A model generated the notes under the pieces. That model was not told the DNA's origin, ran no database searches, and saw nothing but the letters and a program-made list of their open reading frames with translations. From contig JASHUR010000340.1 in assembly GCA_030039895.1 (NCBI GenBank), positions 1-11,958 on the forward strand: a stretch of DNA of 11,958 bases, read 5' to 3'. Made by a program: the position numbers and the translations under genes. Positions 5,995 through 11,958 of this stretch are shown here, in pieces (the stretch's first letter is position 1; the number at the start of each line of letters is the position of its first letter). The DNA is from Acidobacteriaceae bacterium (GTDB lineage: Bacteria > Acidobacteriota > Terriglobia > Terriglobales > Acidobacteriaceae).

Positions 5995-8046
5995 TTAGAG
6001 CGGTCGGTCGGTATAGAGGGTTTTGTCGGAGATTTCCTGGAGTTTGTATAGCGTTTTGCCGTGGGCGGCCATGATTTGTTTAACGTGATCGTGGAAGCGG
6101 CCGGGGACGAAGAGGAAGATGCGAGGGCCGGTTCCCCACATGGCGAGCAACTGCGGGTCGGCCATGAAGATGTGCGGGGCGTCGGGATAGTCGGAGCCCC
6201 AGATCATGGAGGAGCCGAAGGTGGCTTCGAGGATTTTTCCGTTTTTCTCGGGTTCAGGCTCGAAGTAGTCGGTTTTGCCGTGGGCGAGCAGGGCCTGATG
6301 ATGGGTGTAGAAGATGATGGATGAGCCGCTGGCCTGATCTCCGTAAATCACAAGCTGATAGTCGTGATTGCCGGGCGTTTGCGCGATGGCGTTGATGGTG
6401 TCTGCCATGGTGCGGGAAGACAGCATGGGTGCGAAGCGAACGAGCGCAATGTGCGCGGCGATGAGGACAACGGCAGTGGTGAAGGCGACGGTGGTGGTGG
6501 CTTCGAATCCATTGCCTCGGCGGCGCAGGAGCCAGGCGGCGAGCGGGCCGATGAGAAGCGCGATGGCCGCGACCACGGCGGGCAAACGCAGAGCGGCGAA
6601 AGAGGGTCCGGTGAGGTCGAAGAAGTGCGAGCTGGCGAGAGTATAGCCGCCAACGTCGCGGTGGGCGAGCAGGGCCCCGATGTCGTGGACGAAGGGGAGA
6701 TGGCGCGAGGTCCACAGGCCCCAGGCGAGCGCAGCGGCGCTGAGGACTCCGATGACAGCGAAGACGGCGTGCATGCCGGTGAGCCATTTGCTGGAGGCAT
6801 TGATCCAGCGGGGGTCGCCTTCGGGAGCTTCCTCAATCATGGCGAGCGAGCCGGCGACGAGCATGAGGATGGCGAACCAGCAGGGCCAGGTGTAGTACTC
6901 CTGGTTGGTGGAGATGGAGAAGAAGATGAGGATGATAGCGGCGTAAATGCCTAGGAGCAGTCCGGTGCGGGCGCGAAAGCGCAGGCGCGCTGCGAGAGAA
7001 GAGGCGGCGTGAGCGGACTGGCGGGGATCGAGAAACTCGATGGTGTTGGTGGAGTCGTAGCGAAGGTCAGAGAGAAAGACACGGCGGTTGCGCCAACTGC
7101 GAACGATGACAGCGGGGAGAAAAAGGCTCCAGGGAAAGAGCCAGACGAGCTGTCCGAACCAGTAGGCGAACCACGGCTGCTTGTTGTAGTCGTGTGGGTA
7201 GCGCAGTCCGAGGAAGCGCAGAAAGTGCTCGTTGATGAAGTAGAAATAGAGGAATCCGTGGACGTGGCCGGGGGTAGGGATGTTGCCGTGCGGGTTGCCG
7301 TGGTCGGGGTTTTGAAGAGCGCAGAGGATGTGCCAGGGCGCGGCGATGGCGAGGAAGAGCAGGAACCCGGTAAATAGACGCATTTGCCGCCAGCGACGCC
7401 ACTCGCCGGTGATGATGAGATAGGGGACGATGGCAGCAACGAAGAAGACGGGCGCGATGAGTCCCTTGGCGAGGAGGGCGATGGCGATGGAGGCGTAGGC
7501 GAGGTAGAAGCGTGAGGGGTTTCGGTCTTCGAGCCCGGTGAGGAAGCAGTAGAGGCCGAGGCAGATGAAGAAAGTGAGAATGGATTCGGGAATGAAGAAG
7601 CGTGTCCAGAGAAAGACGCCGACAGAGGTGAGAATGGCGAGCGCGGCGTAGAAGGCGGCGCGGTCCGAATAGGCGCGGCGACCCCAGAACCATGCCAGGA
7701 TGGCGCAGGCGAGCACTCCGAGCGACATGGGAAGATGGGTGGCGAAGACGTTCTGGCCGAAGATACGGTAGTCGATGGCGACCATCCAGTAGGGCAGAGG
7801 AGGCTTCTCAAGATAGCGAATGCCGTCGACGTAGAGGGTGACCCAGTTCCCGCTGGAGAGAATATGCTGAGCGGCCTGCGCGTGGGTGGCATCAGCGTCG
7901 TCGAGCAGAGAGGGTGAGAAGAGGGCGACGAAGTGGACGGCAAGGAAGACAAGCAAAAGCAGCGTCCAAGCGCGGGCGGGCGAGGAATAAATGGCCGGGC
8001 TTTTCAGGGCAGGCTCAGACTGAGTGTGGATTTCGTGAGTATTCAT
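5995..8046 (-). CDS. ArnT/GT39-like membrane glycosyltransferase
   Basis: A 683-aa GT-C fold glycosyltransferase. Relatives use polyprenyl-phosphate-linked sugars to decorate lipid A (ArnT) or proteins (PMT) on the periplasmic face. The first membrane helix is at about 27-47. It is followed by the external loop SLLDDADATHAQAAQHIL (Asp49, Asp50, Asp52; catalytic acidic site) and LYVDGIRYLEKPPLPYW, whose Glu80-Lys81 match the EKPP motif of ArnT. FIPESILTFF is another family signature. About twelve hydrophobic segments run to ~residue 545, then a ~130-residue soluble C-terminal domain starting YQLVIYGDQASGSS, as in ArnT. Donor sugar and acceptor cannot be read from sequence. It appears monocistronic, divergent from the CHAD gene, with a weak ribosome site. 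No lipid A modification genes are nearby, so an arnT label is not justified. Confidence 0.88.
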   Translation of the reverse strand: MNTHEIHTQSEPALKSPAIYSSPARAWTLLLLVFLAVHFVALFSPSLLDDADATHAQAAQHILSSGNWVTLYVDGIRYLEKPPLPYWMVAIDYRIFGQNVFATHLPMSLGVLACAILAWFWGRRAYSDRAAFYAALAILTSVGVFLWTRFFIPESILTFFICLGLYCFLTGLEDRNPSRFYLAYASIAIALLAKGLIAPVFFVAAIVPYLIITGEWRRWRQMRLFTGFLLFLAIAAPWHILCALQNPDHGNPHGNIPTPGHVHGFLYFYFINEHFLRFLGLRYPHDYNKQPWFAYWFGQLVWLFPWSLFLPAVIVRSWRNRRVFLSDLRYDSTNTIEFLDPRQSAHAASSLAARLRFRARTGLLLGIYAAIILIFFSISTNQEYYTWPCWFAILMLVAGSLAMIEEAPEGDPRWINASSKWLTGMHAVFAVIGVLSAAALAWGLWTSRHLPFVHDIGALLAHRDVGGYTLASSHFFDLTGPSFAALRLPAVVAAIALLIGPLAAWLLRRRGNGFEATTTVAFTTAVVLIAAHIALVRFAPMLSSRTMADTINAIAQTPGNHDYQLVIYGDQASGSSIIFYTHHQALLAHGKTDYFEPEPEKNGKILEATFGSSMIWGSDYPDAPHIFMADPQLLAMWGTGPRIFLFVPGRFHDHVKQIMAAHGKTLYKLQEISDKTLYTDRPL

Positions 8047-8144
8047 GCGGGATTTTTTGACTTACTACCAGCATATCAGCGGGTGATGGCCGCACGGGCG
8101 CAGGCTTCGCGTGGCTCTTGTCAGTCGCAGGGAATCATTATGCT

Positions 8145-8203
8145 AAGGAAGGTGCATGAGTGAAACTGAGTTATGCGAGCTGATCCACATTTACGACAAC
8201 TGA
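8145..8203 (+). promoter_or_regulatory. Strong ribosome site and 15-codon upstream ORF overlapping the CHAD start
   Basis: AAGGAAGG (8145-8152) is the best Shine-Dalgarno-like stretch in the window, but it serves an ATG at 8156 rather than the CHAD ATG at 8173. The 8156 ORF encodes MSETELCELIHIYDN and stops at 8201-8203, in another frame, overlapping the first 31 bases of the CHAD gene. The CHAD frame has a TGA at 8167-8169, so it cannot start further upstream. This may be a translated leader controlling CHAD expression, or chance. Confidence 0.35.
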
Positions 8204-9204
8204 CGGACGCGCTGAAGGAGACGTTGACGAAGTGTGCGCATGATCCGGACGTGGATGCGGTGCACGATACGCGGACGGGGACACGGCGGATCGAAGCCAC
8301 GCTGGAGGCGAAGCTTCGCAATATTGATGTACAGCGCGCGGATGAGAGCGATCCGCTGGCGAAAGCCGCGCGTGACTGGGAGCGGCTGCTGAAGAGAGTG
8401 CGGCGGGCGGCCGCTCCGGTGCGGGACCTGGATGTACACAGGAAGCTGTTGAAGAAGCTGGTCCCGAGCAGCAAAGAAGGATTGGAACAGGCACAGAATG
8501 GGGTTGAAGACGCAAGAGCGAGTCAGGCCAAGAGGCTTGATGATGCTTTGCAGGCGGAGCGGGAGAAACATGCGGTTCCGCTGAAAAAGAGTGCGGCGAA
8601 GTGGGCGGAGAAGCAGGAAGAGCATTTCAGCGACTTTACGGCGGCGTTGGAGCAAAAACCGGCATTGCGTGCGCGAAAGCCCGATGCGGCAGCGATGGCG
8701 CTGGATGCATTTGCGCGGCTGTCGACGCAGATGCTGCAGCTTGATGCCGGAAATCTGCATGATTTTCGTAAAGGGGCGAAGAAAGCCCGTTATATGGCAG
8801 AAGCCGGCGGCGAGGATGAATATGCTGGTGCGGTGGGCAAGGCGCTGAAGAAGCTACAGGATGAGATTGGGGACTGGCATGACTGGCTGGTTTTGGCCGA
8901 AGAAGCGCGAGATGTGCTGGGCGATGATGGCATGCAGCTGACAGCGGAGATAGAGCGCAAGCGCGACCTGCGTTTTGCCGCGGCGATGAAGCTGGCGACA
9001 GGGATGCGCGGAAAACTGATGGGAGAGTGGCTGGGGACTTGCCGTCCAGTCACACGCGCTCCCTACTCCGACAAGCAAAGGCCGCTTGTTGGGGACGCTG
9101 GTTCGCGCCGTCGAGAGCGGGCTCGGGTGGCCGCTCCCGATGGTCGCGCACCTGCATCCTCATCGGGCGTTGCCAAGAGCACCGACGCGCCCGGTAACCC
9201 CTGA
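8173..9204 (+). CDS. CHAD domain-containing protein
   Basis: A 343-aa protein built on the conserved histidine alpha-helical domain. CHAD proteins bind inorganic polyphosphate through basic, histidine-rich helices and can localise to polyphosphate granules. The first repeat carries VHDTRTGTRRIEATLE (His31, Arg34, Arg38, Arg39) and RVRRAAAPVRDLDVH; the second carries LHDFRKGAKKARYMAE (His196) and LQDEIGDWHDWLVL. A charged coiled region (about 95-165) separates them. There is no CYTH domain, so it is a stand-alone CHAD protein. The last ~50 residues, after MGEWLGTCRP, look unlike CHAD: they are rich in Arg, Pro, Ala and Ser and are encoded by DNA containing two hairpins, one of them repeat copy D. 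The real domain therefore probably ends near residue 290. A Ppx/GppA gene occurs 7 kb away. Confidence 0.88.
   Translation: MRADPHLRQLTDALKETLTKCAHDPDVDAVHDTRTGTRRIEATLEAKLRNIDVQRADESDPLAKAARDWERLLKRVRRAAAPVRDLDVHRKLLKKLVPSSKEGLEQAQNGVEDARASQAKRLDDALQAEREKHAVPLKKSAAKWAEKQEEHFSDFTAALEQKPALRARKPDAAAMALDAFARLSTQMLQLDAGNLHDFRKGAKKARYMAEAGGEDEYAGAVGKALKKLQDEIGDWHDWLVLAEEARDVLGDDGMQLTAEIERKRDLRFAAAMKLATGMRGKLMGEWLGTCRPVTRAPYSDKQRPLVGDAGSRRRERARVAAPDGRAPASSSGVAKSTDAPGNP
9071..9089 (+). repeat. Hairpin within the 3' end of the CHAD gene
   Basis: ACAAGC (9071-9076) and GCTTGT (9084-9089) form a perfect 6-bp stem around AAAGGCC. With repeat copy D just downstream, it makes this 3' stretch resemble spacer DNA read as code. 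Confidence 0.35.
9126..9152 (+). repeat. Hairpin repeat family, copy D (inside CHAD reading frame)
   Basis: GGTG (9126-9129) pairs with CACC (9149-9152), and CGC (9132-9134) pairs with GCG (9146-9148), with a two-base bulge at 9130-9131. The loop is TCCCGATGGTC. It is nearly identical to copy E over about 25 bases (GGTGGCCGCTYCCGWTGGTCGCG). Unlike the others it lies within an open reading frame, about 50 bp before the CHAD stop. Confidence 0.6.
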
Positions 9205-9254
9205 AAGGTAATAGAATCAGGCGAGAGACCATTTTTGATTTTCCTGCCGCACGA

Positions 9255-10733
9255 ATGACCATCCGACTTTTCAATACCCTGACAGGCCGCATAGAAGAGC
9301 TTTCGCCAGCAGACGGCAAGCAGTTCCGCATGTATGCGTGCGGGCCGACGGTGTATGACTACGGGCATATCGGGAACTTCCGCACGTTTCTGCAGGTGGA
9401 TGTGTTGCGGCGGTTCCTGAAACTCGAAGGCATGACGCCGCTGCATGTGATGAACGTGACAGACGTGGATGACAAGATCATTCGCAATGCCGCGGCGGCT
9501 GGCGTGCCGATTGGGGAGTATACGCCGCGGTTTGAGAAGGCGTTTTTTGAGGACCTGGATGTGCTGGCGGTGGAGACTCCGGAGAAAGTTGCGCGGGCGA
9601 CGGAGCATATTCCGTCGATGGTGGCGCTGATTGAGAAGCTGGCGGCGGAGGACTGCGCGTACCGGACGGAGGATGGGTCGTGGTACTTCCGGATTGCGAG
9701 CTTTCCGGAATACGGGAAGTTATCGAAGAAGGACTTCAGCGGGATTACGGACGGGGCGCGCGTGGACGTGGATGAGTACGACAAGGACTCGGCGCGTGAT
9801 TTCGCGCTGTGGAAGGCGCCGAAGCCGGGCGAGTATCACTGGCAGACGGAACTGGGGCCGGGAAGGCCGGGCTGGCACATTGAGTGCTCGGCGATGGCGA
9901 CGGAGTATCTGGGCGACGATTTTGACCTGCATGCGGGCGGCGAGGACCTGATGTTTCCGCACCACGAGAACGAGATTGCGCAATCGGAGTCGGCGTCGCA
10001 CAAGACATTTGCGCGGCACTGGTTCCATGTGCGGTTTCTGCTGGTGGAAGGGCGCAAGATGTCGAAGTCGGAGGGGAACTTCTACACGCTGCGCGATCTG
10101 CTGCTGAAGGGGTATAAGGCTTCGGCGATCAGGATGCTGCTGATTTCAGTACCGTACCGTCAGCAACTGAACTTTACGTTCGATGGGCTGGCGGCGGAGA
10201 CGGGCGCGGTGGAGCGGCTGCGGACATTCCAGCAGAGGGTGCGCGAGGCGAAGACGGCGGCGACGGAGAACGCGACTCTTGCGGAGGAAACTGCGCGCTC
10301 CAGGAAAAATTTCTGCGAGGCGCTGGCGAATGATTTGAATACGGCAGAGGCGCGGGCTGCGATTTTTGATCTGGTTCGGGCGGGGAATGCGGCGATGGAC
10401 GCGGGGACAATGGGCGCGGGGAATGCGCGGGGGATTCTGGAGGTACTGGGCGATTTCGACAAGATATTTGCCGTGCTTGAAGACCACGATGCCGAGTGGA
10501 CAAAGTTTGCGCTGCAATGGGCGGAGCGTGAGGGGCGGCTGAGTGAGGCATCGGCTGAGGTAGTGGCGCAGAATTCGCTGACGGACGAGCAGATTCAGGC
10601 GCTGGTGGACGAACGGACGGCAGCGAAGAAGAGCAGGAATTTTGCGCGGGCGGACGCGATTCGGAACGAGCTGGCGGAGAAGGGGATTGTGCTGGAGGAT
10701 TCGAAGGACGGCGTGAGGTGGAAAAGAAAGTGA
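9255..10733 (+). CDS. cysS: Cysteinyl-tRNA synthetase
   Basis: CysRS charges tRNA-Cys with cysteine using ATP in the cytoplasm and is normally essential. At 492 aa it is a little longer than E. coli CysS (461). The class I signatures are HIGN at 38-41 (in YDYGHIGNFRTF) and KMSKS at 268-272. Zinc ligands that recognise the cysteine thiol are all present: Cys29 in YACGPTVYD, Cys211 in WHIECSAMA, His236 and Glu240 in PHHENEIAQ. HVMNVTDVDDKI is another family block. The C-terminal part carries the helical anticodon region and ends ERTAAKKSRNFARADAIRNEL, the typical CysRS tail. The ATG at 9255 gives the standard N-terminus; no Shine-Dalgarno is seen. It is 50 bp after the CHAD stop and is followed by a hairpin repeat. 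Confidence 0.98.
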   Translation: MTIRLFNTLTGRIEELSPADGKQFRMYACGPTVYDYGHIGNFRTFLQVDVLRRFLKLEGMTPLHVMNVTDVDDKIIRNAAAAGVPIGEYTPRFEKAFFEDLDVLAVETPEKVARATEHIPSMVALIEKLAAEDCAYRTEDGSWYFRIASFPEYGKLSKKDFSGITDGARVDVDEYDKDSARDFALWKAPKPGEYHWQTELGPGRPGWHIECSAMATEYLGDDFDLHAGGEDLMFPHHENEIAQSESASHKTFARHWFHVRFLLVEGRKMSKSEGNFYTLRDLLLKGYKASAIRMLLISVPYRQQLNFTFDGLAAETGAVERLRTFQQRVREAKTAATENATLAEETARSRKNFCEALANDLNTAEARAAIFDLVRAGNAAMDAGTMGAGNARGILEVLGDFDKIFAVLEDHDAEWTKFALQWAEREGRLSEASAEVVAQNSLTDEQIQALVDERTAAKKSRNFARADAIRNELAEKGIVLEDSKDGVRWKRK

Positions 10734-10738
10734 GGACT

Positions 10739-10761
10739 TGCCCTTCGCTCCGCTCAGGGCA
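10739..10761 (+). repeat. CCTTCGCTCCGCTCAGG hairpin repeat after cysS
   Basis: TGCCCT (10739-10744) pairs with AGGGCA (10756-10761) around an 11-base loop, five bases after the cysS stop. In reverse it reads as the peptide ACPERSEGQ, a string I recall from spurious predicted proteins in many environmental genomes, which suggests a widespread non-coding repeat. It could also act as a transcript-end hairpin; there is no T-run. Confidence 0.5.
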
Positions 10762-10808
10762 GGCTCTCAGGCACATGCGCTCCGCGCCAACCTCTAATTG
10801 ACAATGGT

Positions 10809-10833
10809 GGCCGCTTCCGTTGGTCGCGGATCC
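10809..10833 (+). repeat. Hairpin repeat family, copy E
   Basis: CCGC (10811-10814) pairs with GCGG (10826-10829), with an outer GG/CC beyond a two-base bulge. The loop is TTCCGTTGGTC. It lies between cysS and the alpha/beta hydrolase, about 20 bp before the hydrolase ATG, and is nearly identical to copy D. Confidence 0.6.
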
Positions 10834-10853
10834 CGTTTCCGAGATCTCTCATT

Positions 10854-11558
10854 ATGGAATCACGAGAAACAAAACTCGTGCTTTTGCCGGGGATCTACGG
10901 GACGGGGGAGCTGTTTTCGGACTTCATTGATGCGCTTCCGCGTGAATTTGCTGCGAGAGCAGTTCATTACCCGAACGATGTATGTCTTTCTTACGCGGAG
11001 CTATTGGGAATTGTCCAGAATGAGGTACCCGCGTCTGAGCCTTACGTAATTGTGGCGGAGTCGTTTTCAACACCGCTTGCGATACAGTTTGCGGGGATGA
11101 ACCCGTTAAATCTCAAGGGTCTGGTTCTTTCCGCGGGATTTGCGACGAGTCCGGTACGCGGTGCCTTGCAGTGGCTGAGTCCGATTATGGCTCCACTCCT
11201 GGCGCATCTCCCTATATGCGGGATCGGGGCGAAGATCCTGGTGCCTGAGTCGAAGGATCCGGAGTCCGCGCTCGCGCGCATGCGGGTGGCGATTGCTTCA
11301 GTAGAGCCAAAGGTCATGATGGACCGGGTGCAGAGTGTGGTGGGATGTAACGCGCTTGAGGAACTGGGGAAGATCAAAGTGCCAGTGCTTTATTTGCAGG
11401 CCACGAGGGACTTTCTGGTGAATCCGGTCTGCCTGGAAGAAATGAGGCAGGTGAAGCCGGAGATTGAAGTTGTGGTGATGGACGGGCCGCATGTGATTCT
11501 CCAGCTTATGCCGCGGCAGGCGGTAGAGATCGTTGCGGATTTTGTGCGGCGATTATGA
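10854..11558 (+). CDS. Alpha/beta hydrolase
   Basis: A compact 234-aa cytoplasmic alpha/beta hydrolase with no signal peptide, expected to cleave an ester, thioester or similar bond; substrate unknown. It begins at the first core strand, KLVLLPGIYGTGELF, where the PG..G segment forms the oxyanion region. The nucleophile elbow is AESFS (Ser70), a variant of GxSxG with Ala and Ser at the outer positions. The catalytic acid is probably Asp186 in LQATRDFLV, and the base His213 in DGPHVILQ, at normal spacing. The cap (about 100-160) is short and partly helical. It lies between cysS and dnaG, 38 bases before dnaG, and may be co-transcribed with it. GAGA about nine bases upstream is a weak ribosome site. 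Codon use is somewhat less G/C-biased than cysS. Confidence 0.87.
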   Translation: MESRETKLVLLPGIYGTGELFSDFIDALPREFAARAVHYPNDVCLSYAELLGIVQNEVPASEPYVIVAESFSTPLAIQFAGMNPLNLKGLVLSAGFATSPVRGALQWLSPIMAPLLAHLPICGIGAKILVPESKDPESALARMRVAIASVEPKVMMDRVQSVVGCNALEELGKIKVPVLYLQATRDFLVNPVCLEEMRQVKPEIEVVVMDGPHVILQLMPRQAVEIVADFVRRL

Positions 11559-11596
11559 TGAATCGATTGAGAGACAGGGACCGGTCTTGATTTTTA

Positions 11597-11958
11597 ATGG
11601 CTGACAATTTTGCCCAGAGCGTGAAGCAGCAGGCCGACATCGTGAAGATTGTTGGCGGATATGTGCGGCTGAAGAAGGCCGGGGCGCAAAATTACAGCGG
11701 GCTGTGCCCGTTCCACTCGGAGAAGACGCCGTCGTTTTCGGTGCATGCGGGGAGGCAGTTCTACCACTGCTTTGGCTGCGGCGCGGGCGGGGATGTCTTC
11801 TCGTTTATCCAGAAGATTGAGAATGTCAGCTTTCCCGAGGCGGTGAAGACGGTTGCGGTGAAGTGCGGGATTCCGCTGCCGAAGCGGGAGTTTTCGAGCG
11901 CGGAAGAGGCTGCGGAGAGCCGGCAGCGGGGCAAGCTGATTGAGCTGCACGAGGCGGC
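11597..11958 (+). CDS. dnaG: DNA primase, N-terminal zinc-binding domain (3' end outside window)
   Basis: DnaG makes the RNA primers for DNA replication and works with the DnaB helicase. The first 120 codons are present and the frame is open to the window edge. The start MADNFAQSVKQQADIVKIVG is typical. The CHC2 zinc finger is complete: Cys37 and His40 in LCPFHSEKTPSF, Cys58 and Cys61 in YHCFGCGAGGDVFSF. The segment NVSFPEAVKTVAVKCGIPLP, which normally ends this domain, follows. The catalytic TOPRIM domain and the helicase-binding C-terminus lie beyond the window. ATG 11597 is chosen because it gives the standard N-terminus; TTTTTA precedes it and there is no clear Shine-Dalgarno. The gene follows the alpha/beta hydrolase closely. 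Confidence 0.97.
   Translation, partial: MADNFAQSVKQQADIVKIVGGYVRLKKAGAQNYSGLCPFHSEKTPSFSVHAGRQFYHCFGCGAGGDVFSFIQKIENVSFPEAVKTVAVKCGIPLPKREFSSAEEAAESRQRGKLIELHEA

Noticed and set aside
6951..7952. 333-aa Ser/Pro/Thr-rich minus-strand frame within the glycosyltransferase
   Set aside because: Out-of-frame shadow of a gene with well-conserved ArnT/GT39 motifs.
9366..9377. HIGN instead of HIGH in CysS as a possible defect
   Set aside because: HIGN is a common natural form of this motif in bacterial cysteinyl-tRNA synthetases, and all zinc ligands and KMSKS are intact.
3191..10833. CRISPR-like array formed by the repeated hairpins
   Set aside because: Copies are 1-4 kb apart, with no regular spacing and no cas genes.
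11579..11586. GACCGGTC palindrome before dnaG as an operator
   Set aside because: An 8-bp palindrome is expected by chance at this G+C content, and nothing else supports a site there.

Overview
The window looks like chromosomal DNA from an Acidobacteriota, most likely class Terriglobia (Edaphobacter/Granulicella/Terriglobus-like). This is inferred from protein flavour, high G+C with a strong G/C third-position bias, and sparse Shine-Dalgarno sequences. No 16S or other phylogenetic marker is present to confirm it. There is no phage, IS element, CRISPR array, tRNA or rRNA. It is a mostly housekeeping region with short spacers. No gene-free stretch exceeds 300 bases; the longest is about 220 bp at 4216-4436.

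Left part (1-4215). The 3' portion of a Ppx/GppA-type phosphatase gene runs in from the left and overlaps tail-to-tail by 49 bp with a minus-strand sixA gene (phosphohistidine phosphatase). Two translationally coupled minus-strand genes follow: a UbiA-like polytopic membrane protein, then a class I SAM-dependent methyltransferase, joined by a TGATG stop/start. Next is a minus-strand secreted M28-like peptidase whose metal-binding site looks incomplete.

Middle part (4216-8172). A plus-strand exported serine hydrolase of the beta-lactamase/penicillin-binding class C type converges on a minus-strand ArnT/GT39-like membrane glycosyltransferase. The 139-bp spacer between them (5856-5994) is packed with hairpins, including a probable terminator. 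The glycosyltransferase gene is divergent from a CHAD-domain gene.

Right part (8173-11958). Plus-strand genes encode a CHAD-domain protein (presumed polyphosphate binding), cysteinyl-tRNA synthetase (cysS), a small alpha/beta hydrolase, and the first 120 codons of DNA primase (dnaG), which is cut by the window edge.

The least expected signal is a family of five short hairpin-forming sequences, all in the same orientation and at gene boundaries (3191, 4273, 5905, 9126, 10809). They share a loop core close to TYCCGWTGGTC but have different, still-paired stems. One copy lies inside the annotated 3' end of the CHAD gene and appears to have become coding sequence. Ppx, SixA and CHAD in one window suggests a loose polyphosphate / phosphohistidine theme, but they are not one operon.
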